Positions 33,534-44,800 of a stretch of DNA of 64,000 nt are shown piece after piece. The stretch's first letter is position 1, and each line of letters opens with the position of its first letter. Source of the stretch: Stenotrophomonas sp. 364 (GTDB taxonomy: Bacteria > Pseudomonadota > Gammaproteobacteria > Xanthomonadales > Xanthomonadaceae); contig NZ_CP047135.1 of assembly GCF_009832905.1 (NCBI RefSeq), positions 2,086,001-2,150,000 of the forward strand, given 5' to 3'. Below the pieces are notes generated by a model. That model saw only the letters and a list, made by a program, of their open reading frames with translations, did not search any database and was not told the origin of the DNA. Position numbers and translations under genes: made by a program.

Positions 33534-34565
33534 ATGCTCAAGCTGACCCGCATTGCCGCCGTCGCACTGATCGCGCTGGCCCTGCTGCTGGCGGTGGTGG
33601 CCTTCCTGGTCAGTCGGCGTGCCGCCCCCACCGTGGTGGCCGCGCCGCAGGTGGCTGGCCAGCCGCAACAGTGGCCGGTGGTGGAAGCCGCGGGCGAGCT
33701 GCCTGCAGGCCGCCCCATCAATGCCGCCGACCTGCGCATCGGCAGCGCGCCGCAGGCACCGCAGGGTGGCTACGCCAGCATCGCCGAGGCCACCGGCGCC
33801 GTGCCCGTGCACACGATAGCCGCGGGCACCCCACTCAACAGTGCCCTGATGGCACGCGGCTACGCGCTGCGTCTCAATCCGGGCGAGCGCGCCCTGGCCG
33901 TGCCGGTGGATGAGCTGGTGGCCGCAGGCAACCGGATCCTGCCGGGCGACTACGTTGACGTGTTCCTCAACCTGCGCGCCCCGCAGGGCATGGGCACCGA
34001 GGGCCAGGCGCAGGCACGCCTGTTGTTGTCGCGGATGCGGGTGCTCAGCTACGGCGCCGCAGACACCGCACCGGGCCAGGCCGCGCCCACCGACACCGCC
34101 GGCGAAGCCAGCACCGACGCCCGCGCGCAGGACATCCAGGGCAGCGCATCGACCACCAGCAACACCAGCAGCACCAGCACCAGCGCACCGGTGCGCAGCG
34201 CGGTACTGGCGGTGCCGGTCGCCGAGGCAAACCGCCTGTTGCTGGGCGCACAGCAGGGCCGTCTATTCCTGGCGCTGCGCAACCCGGCCGATGTGGGCCA
34301 ACCCGACCAGGAATTGTTCGCCCAGCCCGGCGGCGTGCTGGATGCACGGCGCGAGCTGAGCCCGGAACAGCGGCTCGCGCTGCAGTCTCCCGAAAACGAC
34401 GCCTACGCCGGCATCGACAGCGACGCACTGGCCGGCCGTAGCACCCGCAGCCCGGCCCGGTCGCCCGCGCCGGTACGCGCCAGTGCACCTCGCCAGGCAC
34501 CGCGCCTGGACCGCGGTGTCGAAATCATCCGCGGCGATGTTTCCTCCCACAGCGGCTCGCGTTGA
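33534..34565 (+). CDS. cpaB: Flp pilus assembly protein CpaB/RcpC
   Basis: 343 residues with an N-terminal membrane helix (IAAVALIALALLLAVVAFLV). An SAF domain at about 45-110 has AGRPINAADLRIG and AAGTPLNSALM. The CpaB core is GERALAVPVDELVAAGNRILPGDYVDV. A Ser/Thr-rich insert follows (residues about 200-220), then a low-complexity C-terminus. RcpC/CpaB sits in the periplasm and gates or stabilises the secretin. GGAGG precedes the start. Confidence 0.92.
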   Translation: MLKLTRIAAVALIALALLLAVVAFLVSRRAAPTVVAAPQVAGQPQQWPVVEAAGELPAGRPINAADLRIGSAPQAPQGGYASIAEATGAVPVHTIAAGTPLNSALMARGYALRLNPGERALAVPVDELVAAGNRILPGDYVDVFLNLRAPQGMGTEGQAQARLLLSRMRVLSYGAADTAPGQAAPTDTAGEASTDARAQDIQGSASTTSNTSSTSTSAPVRSAVLAVPVAEANRLLLGAQQGRLFLALRNPADVGQPDQELFAQPGGVLDARRELSPEQRLALQSPENDAYAGIDSDALAGRSTRSPARSPAPVRASAPRQAPRLDRGVEIIRGDVSSHSGSR

Positions 34566-34568
34566 GCC

Positions 34569-35954
34569 ATGCCGAGACTTTCCATGACCCAACGCCCTGC
34601 CCGCCTGCACCGTTCCCACCACTGGCCGACCCGCCTGCTGCTGTTGCTGGTGCTGGGCACCTGCCCGGTGCTGGGCATGGCCAATGCCGATGTGGTGCTG
34701 CAGACGCGCGAACAGCGCCCGTGGACGTTGCCGGCCGACCTGGACCGGGTCGCCATCGCCGATCCGGGGGTCGCCGATGTGGTGATGCTGCGGGGGCCGC
34801 GCCAGGCGTTGCTGGTGGGCAAGGCGCCGGGGACCACCACGTTGTTGCTGTGGCGACGCCAGCAGAGCGAGCCGCAGCGGATGCAGATCGAAGTGCGCAG
34901 CGCGATCCAGGGGGCGCTGCCACCGTCGGGGGACCTGCAGCTCACGCTGCAGGATGGCCAGGGCCTGCTGCAAGGGAGTGCGGCAGGCCTGTTGGACCAT
35001 GAGCAGAGCCGCAAGGCGGCGACCATGGCACTGGGCAAAGAGGGTCAACTCGCCGATGTGTCCACCATCGCCAGCGGCGGCGTGGTGCAGGTGGAGGTGA
35101 AGGTGGTGGAGTTCAACAAGTCAGTGCTGCGCCAGATCGGCATGAGTTTTGCCAACAAGAATTTCAGCGGCAGCAACGGCTTCTTCTACGGCATCACCCG
35201 CCCGGGCGGCACGCTGCCGGGCGTACCGCCGGCCACCGACCCGGGCACCGGTCCGGACAATGTGGTGATCACCAATCCGTTGTCGTCCGCGTTCGGCCTG
35301 GTGTTCAAATCGCTCACCCACGGCTGGGACGCCAACATCGACCTGCTGCAGAACAACGGCATGGCCCGCGTGCTGGCCGAGCCCACCCTGGTGGCCCTGT
35401 CCGGGCAGAGCGCCAGCTTCCTGGCCGGTGGCGAACTGCCGATCCTGGAACCGCAGGGTCTGGGTACCACCACGGTCACCTTCAAGCCGTTCGGTATCGG
35501 CCTCACGGTTACCCCGACCGTGCTCGGCCCCGACCGCATCGCGCTCAAGGTGGCCCCCGAAGCCAGCGATCTGAACTACGCCGCGGGCATCTCCTACAAC
35601 GGCGTGCAGATCCCCTCGATCACCACCCGTCGTGCCGATACCACGGTAGAGCTGGGCGATGGCGAAACTTTCATCATCGGCGGACTGGTCAGCAACACGG
35701 TCAGCTCCAGCGTCGACAAGATTCCGCTGCTGGGCGACCTGCCGATCATCGGCGCATTCTTCCGGAGCCTGAACTACAAGCGCGAGGAAAAGGAACTGGT
35801 GATCATCGTCACCCCACGACTGGTGCAGCCGCTGGCCCGCAACACGGTGGTGCCGCTGCCGGGCGACCGCGAGGCCAAGCCCAACCTGCCGGTCTGGGGC
35901 GCATGGCTGCTCAGCCCGGCCTCGTCGGACCAGCTGCCCGGCTTCTCGCGCTGA
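34569..35954 (+). CDS. cpaC: Tad secretin CpaC/RcpA
   Basis: 461 residues. The signal peptide lies in LLLLLVLGTCPVLGMANA. An N-terminal BON/pilus-secretin domain follows (ADPGVADVVMLRGPRQALLVG), then a type II/III secretin core ending VELGDGETFIIGGLVSN and LGDLPIIGAFFRSLNYKREE. It forms the outer-membrane channel for the Flp pilus. The first ATG follows the cpaB stop by 3 bp. A second in-frame ATG at 34584 is an alternative. Confidence 0.93.
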   Translation: MPRLSMTQRPARLHRSHHWPTRLLLLLVLGTCPVLGMANADVVLQTREQRPWTLPADLDRVAIADPGVADVVMLRGPRQALLVGKAPGTTTLLLWRRQQSEPQRMQIEVRSAIQGALPPSGDLQLTLQDGQGLLQGSAAGLLDHEQSRKAATMALGKEGQLADVSTIASGGVVQVEVKVVEFNKSVLRQIGMSFANKNFSGSNGFFYGITRPGGTLPGVPPATDPGTGPDNVVITNPLSSAFGLVFKSLTHGWDANIDLLQNNGMARVLAEPTLVALSGQSASFLAGGELPILEPQGLGTTTVTFKPFGIGLTVTPTVLGPDRIALKVAPEASDLNYAAGISYNGVQIPSITTRRADTTVELGDGETFIIGGLVSNTVSSSVDKIPLLGDLPIIGAFFRSLNYKREEKELVIIVTPRLVQPLARNTVVPLPGDREAKPNLPVWGAWLLSPASSDQLPGFSR

Positions 35955-35978
35955 CCCGATGCCAGGAGACCAGCCCGC

Positions 35979-37264
35979 ATGTCCACCGCCACCCTCCACC
36001 TGCTGCAACCGATGGCGCCGCCGATGAGCCTGGTACTGGTCGCGCCTGACCGCAGCCTGCTGGACGTGCTCGGCGCCAAGCTGCCGGCCGGTACCCGCGT
36101 GCACTGGGAGGACAGCCGCGAGTCGATCGCCGCGCTGGAGGTGCACCGGCGCACCGGGGCCTGCGTGGTGCTGCTCGACTTCCGGCACGAACAGGCCAGC
36201 GCCACCAGCGACCTGACCCGTCACCTGCAGCGCGCCCTGCCCGAACTGCCGCTGGTGGCAGTCGGCTCCACCGCCAACGATCAACTCGACGGCGTGGTTG
36301 CCGCGCTGCGCGCGGGCATCCGCGACATCCTCGACCTGGACGCGCCCACCGCCGACATCGACGCCGTGCTGCGCCGCGCCGGCGGCACGCCCGGCATGCG
36401 CAGCGTGGCGCCCGAGACCGCCCGCAAGGCGCGCCTGGTGCTGGTGCTGGGCGTCCGCGCCGGGGTCGGCAGCAGCACCCTGGCCGCGCATGTGGGCGTG
36501 CTGGCCCAGCAGCTGGGCCATCCGGTGGCCCAGACCACCGCGAACGCAGACCCGGCCCCGCCCGACAACAGCCTGCTGCTGCTCGACCTCGGCCTGCCGG
36601 CCGGCGATGCCGCGCTGTACCTCAACCTGGACAGCCAGTTCCACTACACCGATGCGCTGCGCAACGCCACCCGCATCGATGCCACCTTCGTCCGCACCGC
36701 CATGACCCGCCACCCTGGTGGCCTGGCCCTGCTCGGCCAGCCGGCGGGCAGCGAAGCTGGCCCGATCCCCGACCCTGCCGTGCTCGTGCAGCGCCTGCGC
36801 GGCGTGTTCGAAAGCGTGTTGTGCGATCTCGGTGGCGCGCCCATCCGGCAGATCCCGCGCTCGCTGCTCAACAGCGCCGATGAAATCTGGCTCGTGGCCG
36901 ACCAGGCCATCGGCACGCTGGTATCGCTGGACCTGGCCTTGAAACAGCTGGAGGCGCTGGGCGTGCGCGACGGCCGCCTGCAGCTGGTGATCAACCGCCA
37001 TGACGAAGCCGGTGGCCTGGCACCCCAGCAGATCGCCGCGCGCTTCAGCCTGCCGCTGCTGGCCACCCTGCCCGACTGCAACCGCCTGCGCGCCAGCGCC
37101 AACCACGGCCACCTGTTGCTGCAGGATGCCCCGCGCGACCCGTACCTGCGTGCCCTCACCCCGCTGCTGGCGCGACTGGACCCGGCACTCGCCGGTGTCC
37201 TGCCGCGTGGCTGGCGGGAAAAACTCGTCCTCCGCCTGAGTGGTCTCCCATGGAAGACAAAGTG

Positions 37265-37265
<1 letters not shown>
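35979..37265 (+). CDS. cpaE: CpaE/TadZ-like ParA-fold localisation protein
   Basis: 428 residues. The N-terminal 140 residues are a receiver-like domain (VLLDFRHE, RAGIRDILDLDAP). After it comes a ParA/MinD-type fold whose nucleotide loop reads GVRAGVGSSTLAA (residues 158-170). Canonical deviant Walker A has lysines before and inside the loop. Here Arg160 and Ser165 take those places, so ATP hydrolysis is doubtful. TadZ/CpaE proteins place the pilus machine at a pole. AGGAGA precedes the start. Confidence 0.9.
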
Positions 37266-38602
<1,337 letters not shown>

Positions 38603-38604
38603 GG

Positions 38605-39555
38605 ATGACCACGGTGCTACTGCTGTGCAGTGCGATCCTGGTGCTGGTGGCCGTGGCCATCGAGCTGTGGATGGGCGCGGCCCGCCGCGAACGCCTGCGC
38701 GCCTCGCTGCAGCACACCGAACAGCGGCTTGCCGCCACGCCGGCCACGCCGCAACTGGCCGGCATGCCGGCGCGGCCTGCGGCACCGGCCACCCTGTCCA
38801 GCGGGACCTCTCGCGCCGGTGGCCTGCCGTGGGACGCGCTGCTGCAACGCGCCGCGCTGCGTACCGGCTGGCGCCTGCCGATCCTGTGGCTGCTGGGCGC
38901 AACGCTGCTGGGCTGGGCCGCGGCCGCGCGCATCGGCACTGCGTGGATGTGGCCGATCACCCTGGGGCTGTGCGCGTTGCTGTTGGGGCTGTGGATCTCG
39001 CGCCGCATCCTGGCCCTGCAGCGCCGCCTGCTGCGCCAGCTACCCGACTTCCTGGACAACCTGGTGCGCCTGACCGCGCTCGGCAACAGCCTGCAGATGT
39101 CCTTCCAGACCGCCAGCCAGCAGGTGCCAATGCCGCTTCGCGGGCTGCTCGATGACACGCTGTCGGGCACCCGCAGCGGGCTCGACCTGGACCGCGCCCT
39201 GAGCCAGGCCGCGCAACCCTACCGCCTCGACGTGCTGGACGTGCTTGCCGTGGTGCTGGGGGTCAGCATCCGCATCGGCGGGCGCTCGGACCAGATCCTG
39301 CAGCGCATGAGCGACTTCATGCGCGATGTCGACCAGGCACGGCAGGAACTGATGGCCACCACCTCCGAAACACGCATGTCGGCGTGGGTACTGGGCCTGC
39401 TGCCGCCGTTGTCGGCGCTGCTGATGGCCATCGCCAGCCCGGACTTCTTTGCCCCGGTGCTGGAGGTGCCGCTGGGCCACCGCATTCTCGGGGCGGCGCT
39501 GTTGATGGAACTGATCGGCGGCTTCCTGCTGTACCGCCTGGCGCGCTCGCTATGA
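38605..39555 (+). CDS. tadB: Tad inner-membrane platform protein TadB
   Basis: 316 residues with a GspF/T2SSF domain. There is an N-terminal helix, a Pro/Ala-rich linker and a pair of helices (LPILWLLGATLLGWA, MWPITLGLCALLLGLW). A cytoplasmic region follows (QLPDFLDNLVRLTALGNSL...DRALSQAA), then two C-terminal helices. TadB pairs with TadC to form the inner-membrane base driven by CpaF. It starts 2 bp after the cpaF stop. Confidence 0.94.
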   Translation: MTTVLLLCSAILVLVAVAIELWMGAARRERLRASLQHTEQRLAATPATPQLAGMPARPAAPATLSSGTSRAGGLPWDALLQRAALRTGWRLPILWLLGATLLGWAAAARIGTAWMWPITLGLCALLLGLWISRRILALQRRLLRQLPDFLDNLVRLTALGNSLQMSFQTASQQVPMPLRGLLDDTLSGTRSGLDLDRALSQAAQPYRLDVLDVLAVVLGVSIRIGGRSDQILQRMSDFMRDVDQARQELMATTSETRMSAWVLGLLPPLSALLMAIASPDFFAPVLEVPLGHRILGAALLMELIGGFLLYRLARSL

Positions 39556-40502
39556 GCGCCAGCACCCTGCTCATCGTGGCCCTGCTGCTGCTCGCCCTGG
39601 GCGTGGGCCTGCTGGGCATCGCCGGGCTGTGGCTGAGCGGCCAGCAGCAGCGCACCGCTGCCACCCTGCAGGGCGCGCTGCGCAGCCGCGAGCCGCGCGC
39701 GCCGGCCGCGCCGGGCACGCCAGCGCCGGACGCGCCCACACCCCGCCGCTGGGCCTGGCTGGCCGCGCTGGGCGAGCGCTTCAACGGTGGACGCATCGAA
39801 GCGGCGCTGCTGGCACCGGAAGACCGCCTGCTGCTCGACCAGGCCGGCTGGCACACGCGGGTGGGCACCGCCACGTTCCTGGCCCTGCGTCTGCTGATCG
39901 CACTCGCCGGCCTGCTGCTGGCCGCCGTCTTCTACGACGGCGACGGACTGAGCCGGGTGGTGGTGATGGGGGCCGCACTCGGCGCCGGCGTGCTGGTGCC
40001 AAAGTTCGCGCTGCGGGCCTGGGCCACGCGGTTGCGCCGCCGGGTATCGGCCGAGCTGCCGCTGCTCATCGACCTGCTGCGGCTGCTGCAGGGCGTGGGC
40101 TTCAGCATGGACCAGAGCCTGCAGACGCTCGGCGACAAGCTGCGCAGTGCGATCCCGGTGCTGGGGCGTGAAATCCAGCAGGCCAACATCGCCTACATGC
40201 ACGGCCGCAGCCGCCAGCAGTCGCTGCGCCGCCTGGCCGAATCCTTCGGCGACGAAGACCTGCGCAGCCTGGTGCAGTTGATGCTGCAGGTCCACGAACA
40301 CGGCGGCGCGGTGCAGGAACCGCTGCGCCAGTTCAGCGTGCGCCTGCGCGAACAGCGCCGTTCCGCGCTCAAGGAAAAGGTGGGCAAGCTCTCGGTGAAG
40401 ATGACCATCGTGATGATGTTGACGTTGCTGCCAGCGCTGATGCTGGTGTTGTCGGGCCCGGCGATCATCGCCCTGGCCAATGCCGTGAACCGTCTGGGGT
40501 GA
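39552..40502 (+). CDS. tadC: Tad inner-membrane platform protein TadC
   Basis: 316 residues, the second GspF-like platform subunit. An N-terminal helix (LLIVALLLLALGVGLLGI) is followed by a linker, two helices, and the cytoplasmic SAELPLLIDLLRLLQGVGFSMDQSL and EKVGKLSVKMTIVMMLTLLPALML end. The ATG overlaps the tadB stop (ATGA), giving coupled synthesis of the two partners. Confidence 0.94.
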   Translation: MSASTLLIVALLLLALGVGLLGIAGLWLSGQQQRTAATLQGALRSREPRAPAAPGTPAPDAPTPRRWAWLAALGERFNGGRIEAALLAPEDRLLLDQAGWHTRVGTATFLALRLLIALAGLLLAAVFYDGDGLSRVVVMGAALGAGVLVPKFALRAWATRLRRRVSAELPLLIDLLRLLQGVGFSMDQSLQTLGDKLRSAIPVLGREIQQANIAYMHGRSRQQSLRRLAESFGDEDLRSLVQLMLQVHEHGGAVQEPLRQFSVRLREQRRSALKEKVGKLSVKMTIVMMLTLLPALMLVLSGPAIIALANAVNRLG

Positions 40503-40507
40503 CCATC

Positions 40508-41365
40508 ATGCCGATCCAGTTCCGCCACTGCGCCGTACTGCTCCTCACCGTGGCGGTGTGCACCGCCTGCGGGTCGGCGCGCAACGCCTACAAGCCGGAC
40601 CCGCTCAGTCTTGCGCCGCTGGACACGCCGGCCCAGGACGACAAGCGCATGTACCTGGACCTGATCGGGCAGATGCAACGCCAAGGCGCCTACTACGCCT
40701 CGCTGGCACACGTGGAGGCCTACCGCCAGCGCTACGGTGACAGCCCCGCGCTGCGCCTGCTGCAGGCCGACGGCCTGCGCGAAACCCAGCAGACCGACGC
40801 CGCTCGCGCGCTTTACACCAGCCTGGCCAACGGGCCGCAGGGCGCGGCGGCCTGGCACGGCCTGGGGCTGATCGCCGCACGCGCCGGCGATGCCACGCAG
40901 GCCGAGGCCAGCCTGGCCCGCGCCGTGCAGCTGCAGCCGCTGAACACCGATTACCTGGGTGACCTCGGGTTCGCCCGACTGCGCGCGGGCGCGCTTGAAC
41001 CGGCGCGCGAGCCCTTGGCCAAGGCGGCCGAACTGGCGCCGGGCAGCGTCAAGGCGAATGCGAACCTGGCGGTCTGGGCGCTGCTGCGCAATGACCCGGC
41101 CATGGCCGAGCAGATCATGCGCAGTGCCGCGTTGCCCGACACCGCGCGCCAGGAAGTGCAGCGGCTGGCGCAGCAGTTGCGGCAGACCCCTGTCGCGCGC
41201 CCGACACCGACGCCGCCAGCGGCGCTGCTCGCTGCGGAGACCCCGGCCAACCACGCACCGGCGGGTGCAGGCAGCGCCCGCACACCACGCGCCGATGCGC
41301 GTCTGGCCCCGTCAATGCTGGAACGCTTTGGCACCGCCCACCACGCCAACGAGAGCACGCCATGA
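40508..41365 (+). CDS. tadD: TadD-like TPR lipoprotein
   Basis: 285 residues. The lipoprotein leader is AVLLLTVAVCTAC, followed by TPR repeats (ALRLLQADGLRETQQTDAARALYTSL, AAWHGLGLIAARAGDATQAEASLARAVQ in part) and a Pro/Ala-rich tail. TadD is the pilotin-like lipoprotein for the Tad secretin. The ATG at 40508 has GGGGTG six bases upstream. A GTG at 40499 overlapping the tadC stop is the alternative. Confidence 0.88.
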   Translation: MPIQFRHCAVLLLTVAVCTACGSARNAYKPDPLSLAPLDTPAQDDKRMYLDLIGQMQRQGAYYASLAHVEAYRQRYGDSPALRLLQADGLRETQQTDAARALYTSLANGPQGAAAWHGLGLIAARAGDATQAEASLARAVQLQPLNTDYLGDLGFARLRAGALEPAREPLAKAAELAPGSVKANANLAVWALLRNDPAMAEQIMRSAALPDTARQEVQRLAQQLRQTPVARPTPTPPAALLAAETPANHAPAGAGSARTPRADARLAPSMLERFGTAHHANESTP

Positions 41366-41796
41366 CATCCCTCATCTGCACCATGCGCGTCGCGTTTGTC
41401 GGCGTGGCCCTGCTCACCTGCGGCGCGGCACTGGCCCAGCAGCGGCCGCTGACCGGGCAGATGCTCGGCGACGCCCCTTCGACCACCACGCCTGCAGCGC
41501 CGATGCCCGGCCCGACCGCGCCGCCACCACCGACCTCGCTCCAGGTACTGCCGCCGTTGCCCGCCGGTGCTCCGCTGGCCCAACCGCTGCCCACGCGGCC
41601 GCAGATCGGCGATACCACCCGCGCCCTGCTGCAGCTGCAGGCCAGTGGCGCCAGCGCCGGCCCGCGCCTGCCCATCCTGGGCGACCAGGCCTCGCTCAGC
41701 TATGCGCGCTACCTGGAAAGCTTCACCCACCCGATCCCCGAATTCCTCGACACCAGCGTCCGCAAGCAAGTCACTGGTGACGGTAACGGAGAGTGA
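41362..41796 (+). CDS. DUF3613 exported protein of the Tad locus
   Basis: 144 residues. A signal peptide ends near GAALAQ, followed by a long Pro/Thr-rich stretch. The C-terminal DUF3613-type segment is IGDTTRALLQLQASGASAG...LPILGDQASLSYARYLESF, then HPIPEFLD. Function is unknown. Homologues, as I recall them, also sit in Tad clusters of beta- and gammaproteobacteria. The ATG overlaps the tadD stop by 4 bp, so it belongs to the pilus operon. Confidence 0.8.
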   Translation: MTSLICTMRVAFVGVALLTCGAALAQQRPLTGQMLGDAPSTTTPAAPMPGPTAPPPPTSLQVLPPLPAGAPLAQPLPTRPQIGDTTRALLQLQASGASAGPRLPILGDQASLSYARYLESFTHPIPEFLDTSVRKQVTGDGNGE

Positions 41797-41800
41797 TCCC

Positions 41801-43969
41801 ATGAACCGGTCGCGACCGCCCTGCCCTGTCCTGCCATCGGCCTGCCGCCAGCGCGGCGGCATGTCGGTGACCATGATGCTGGTGATGCTGGGCCTGGTCA
41901 CGATGCTCGGCCTGGTGGAAATCGGCTACCTGTACTGGGCCAAGCGCGACGTGCAGAAGATCGCGGACCTGTCCGCCCTGGCCGGCGCACAACGACTGGA
42001 CCTGTGCACGGCCGATCGTGCCGACAATGCGGCGGCGCGCAGCAACGCGCTCACCGCCAATCGCTTCCCCGGCACCTTGCAGGTCAGCTGTGGGCTGTGG
42101 AACCCCAGCCACGCCAGTGCCGACCACTTCATCGGCACCGCCCCGGCGCCGGTCAACGCGGTCAAGGTCATCGCCGAACGCCCCGTGCTGCCGTTCTTCG
42201 GCCAGACCCGCGGGTTGCCGCAGGTGCGCGCACAGGCCGTGGCCACGCGCGCACCGCCCTTGGCGGTGTTCAGCGTGGGCTCGCAGCTGCTGCGGGTGAA
42301 CGGCAACACGCCGCTCGGCGGCGTGCTGAAACTGGTCGGGGTGGACCTCGACCAGACCACACTCCTCGGCTACGACGGCCTGGCTCAAGCGAACGTCACC
42401 CCCGGCGGGTTGCTCCAGGCGCTGGGCATTCCGGTGGACGCCAACATCAGCGTCGGCGATTTCAACGCGCTGCTGGCCGCGCACAAGGTTTCGCTGGGGC
42501 AGTTGCTGGACGCCACCGCCAGCGTGCTCGACCAGAGCGGCGTGGCCCATGTGGATCTGCGCGCGCTCAAGGACGCGCTGGCGACCAAGCTGGACATCAA
42601 CCAGCTCAACCTGCAGCTGGGCAGCAACGCGGCCGGCAGCGGCCTGTTCGGCAGCATCGTGGCGCCCGACGGTCCCGCGTCGGCGGCCCTTCAGGCCGAG
42701 GTCAACGCGCTGGACCTGATCACCACCAGCATCAGCATCGCCAACGGCGGCCGTGGCGTGGCAGTCAACAACCTCAGCATCCTGGGCCTGGTGCAGGCGC
42801 AGACAGCCGTCATCGAGCCGCCTTCGATCGCCATTGGCGGCGCCGGCGCCCGCGCCTACAACGCGCAGGTGCGGGTCAAAGTGGACATCGACAGCAACAA
42901 CCTGTCGCTGGGCCTGGGCAAGGTACTGACAGCGCTTGGCATCCGCCTGCGCCTGCCGGTGTATGCCGATGTCACCAATGCCATGGGGACCCTGACCGGG
43001 CTGCAGTGCGCCGCCCAACCGGCAACAGCCACCATCCGCGTCGAGTCCTCGGTGCTGCGCGCGTGCGTTGGCAAGGTGGACGCCGCCACGCAGTTCTCCA
43101 CGCGCAACGTCTGCGACGCCAGCCTGCAGAACGAACAGCTGCTCACCCTGCTCGGCGCGCCGTTGATCAACGACCAGATCAAGCTCAACGCGCTCACCCA
43201 CGATGAAACGCTGACGCTGTCCCCGGGCGAAACCAGGTCGACCTGGATCAACGGCGCGCAGATCGGCACCGCGGTCAACGACCTGGTCCGCGAACTGCTG
43301 CGCGTGCTCAGCGGCATGCTCAACCCCGCGTCAAAGGGCATGGGCAACGCCGATACCGCCAACCAGATGGCCGACCGCTTCCTGAAGGCGGCCAACCCCG
43401 GCAACGGGCTGTATGACGTGGACAAGACCATCGCCCTGCTGCGCAACGGGTCGGCCGCGCAGGGCATCGAGGCGTTCGGCGACTGGCAGGTGCCCAAGGG
43501 CGTTCCGTATGCCTGCGGCCTGGTCACCTGCTACAAGGACGGACCGGCGTGGGACGGCTACCGCGCGGTGGTCACCGGCCAGGGCCTGGGCCTGCTCGAT
43601 GGCCTGCTCGGCACCTTGCTGGGGGGACTGGTGATCAACCGCTGCAGCGGTCTGGTCAGCGCGCTGCTGGCTTACAACAGCTGCGTGAAGAACAACCTGG
43701 CCTCGTACCTGCAGACCGCCCCAACCGGCATGCTCGACAACTACCAGGGCAGCGGGAGCGTCACCGACCCGGGTACCAACAGCGTGGCCTGCAGCGGCCT
43801 GCTGTGCACGCTGTTGCGGCCGGTGCTGGAAGGCCTGCTCAAGCCCGTGCTCAACGGCGTGGGCACCTTGCTGACCCAGACCCTGGCACTGGTGCTGGGG
43901 CTGGAACTGGGCCGCACCGACGTGCACCTGCAGGCAGTGCAGTGCAACCCCGCCCAGCTGGTGTATTGA
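41801..43969 (+). CDS. tadG: TadG-like pilus-associated membrane protein
   Basis: 722 residues. It opens with QRGGMSVTMMLVMLGLVTML and then VEIGYLYWAKRDVQKIADLSALAGAQ (split here), which is the TadG/TadE_2 start with one membrane helix and a conserved ADLSALAGA. After residue 140 I recognise nothing. The long periplasmic part is rich in Leu, Gly, Asn and short beta-like stretches, with about ten Cys and a C-terminal LLGGL/LLRPVLEGLLKPVLNG region. TadG tethers the machine to the envelope in other systems. GGAGAG precedes the start. Confidence 0.85.
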   Translation: MNRSRPPCPVLPSACRQRGGMSVTMMLVMLGLVTMLGLVEIGYLYWAKRDVQKIADLSALAGAQRLDLCTADRADNAAARSNALTANRFPGTLQVSCGLWNPSHASADHFIGTAPAPVNAVKVIAERPVLPFFGQTRGLPQVRAQAVATRAPPLAVFSVGSQLLRVNGNTPLGGVLKLVGVDLDQTTLLGYDGLAQANVTPGGLLQALGIPVDANISVGDFNALLAAHKVSLGQLLDATASVLDQSGVAHVDLRALKDALATKLDINQLNLQLGSNAAGSGLFGSIVAPDGPASAALQAEVNALDLITTSISIANGGRGVAVNNLSILGLVQAQTAVIEPPSIAIGGAGARAYNAQVRVKVDIDSNNLSLGLGKVLTALGIRLRLPVYADVTNAMGTLTGLQCAAQPATATIRVESSVLRACVGKVDAATQFSTRNVCDASLQNEQLLTLLGAPLINDQIKLNALTHDETLTLSPGETRSTWINGAQIGTAVNDLVRELLRVLSGMLNPASKGMGNADTANQMADRFLKAANPGNGLYDVDKTIALLRNGSAAQGIEAFGDWQVPKGVPYACGLVTCYKDGPAWDGYRAVVTGQGLGLLDGLLGTLLGGLVINRCSGLVSALLAYNSCVKNNLASYLQTAPTGMLDNYQGSGSVTDPGTNSVACSGLLCTLLRPVLEGLLKPVLNGVGTLLTQTLALVLGLELGRTDVHLQAVQCNPAQLVY

Positions 43970-44085
43970 GGGCTGCCGAAGCGTGCGCGGGCGGGATGCA
44001 GCGCGCGGCGGGACACGCTAGACTGCGGCGGGGACTGGATTTTCACAGACGAAACTTCACCGATGCGCCACTCGTGGACGGCCTG

Positions 44086-44793
44086 ATGATGCAAGAAAAA
44101 AGAACCGTGGGTTCCACCCGCCAGCGTCTGCTCGTGGGCAGCCTGGTGCTGCTGTCGCTGGGCCTGGTGCCGCAGGCACTGGCCGCGCGCGCGCCCAAGG
44201 GCGAGCCCACCGAGCCGGCGCGCAGCGCCCCTGTGGTCCGCAACACGGTGGATGAACTTCGCCAGCTGGTCGATTCCAAACAACTGACCGAGCTGCGCAC
44301 CACCTACAACGGCAGCTACGGCGCCAGCCTGCTGTTCAACACCACCACGCTGCAGTATTACGCCGCCTTGTTCCACGACAAGGATTTCTGGCGCGTGATC
44401 AAGACCGATTCGGTGGACAACGCCGAAAAGGTGTACCGCACCTTCGTGCAGCAGACCGAAGAACTGGCCCAGGTGTACATCGACACCACGCGCCTGGAAG
44501 CCGGCAAGCGCTACACCGAGAACCTGGTGGCCTTCAACGAACAGCGCCTGCGCAGCCTGCAGCAGGAAGCCGAACTGCAACGCCAGCAGTCGCTGCAGGT
44601 CAGCAGTTCGATCCAGCAGGCCAAGCAGCAGGCGGTCTCGCTCAGCACCGACCTGCGTAGCAGCCACAGCCAGCTGGACGCGCTGAACCAGCGCATCCAG
44701 GCACTGCAGGCCCAGCAGGGCAACCCGGCGTTGTCGTTGCCCACGCCCGAAAGCAGCGCACCGGCGCCCACGGGCGAATCCAGCAACCCGTAA
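44086..44793 (+). CDS. DUF2968 secreted coiled-coil protein
   Basis: About 235 residues. The signal peptide is VGSLVLLSLGLVPQALAARA. The DUF2968 core follows (VDELRQLVDSKQLTELRTTYNG, SYGASLLFNTTTLQYYAAL, in part), then a long Gln/Ser-rich coiled coil (residues about 150-220) and a Pro-rich end. Function is unknown. It is the last gene before a strong hairpin and lies 116 bp after tadG, so it may have its own promoter yet belong to the pilus locus. Confidence 0.78.
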   Translation: MMQEKRTVGSTRQRLLVGSLVLLSLGLVPQALAARAPKGEPTEPARSAPVVRNTVDELRQLVDSKQLTELRTTYNGSYGASLLFNTTTLQYYAALFHDKDFWRVIKTDSVDNAEKVYRTFVQQTEELAQVYIDTTRLEAGKRYTENLVAFNEQRLRSLQQEAELQRQQSLQVSSSIQQAKQQAVSLSTDLRSSHSQLDALNQRIQALQAQQGNPALSLPTPESSAPAPTGESSNP

Positions 44794-44800
44794 GCCACGC

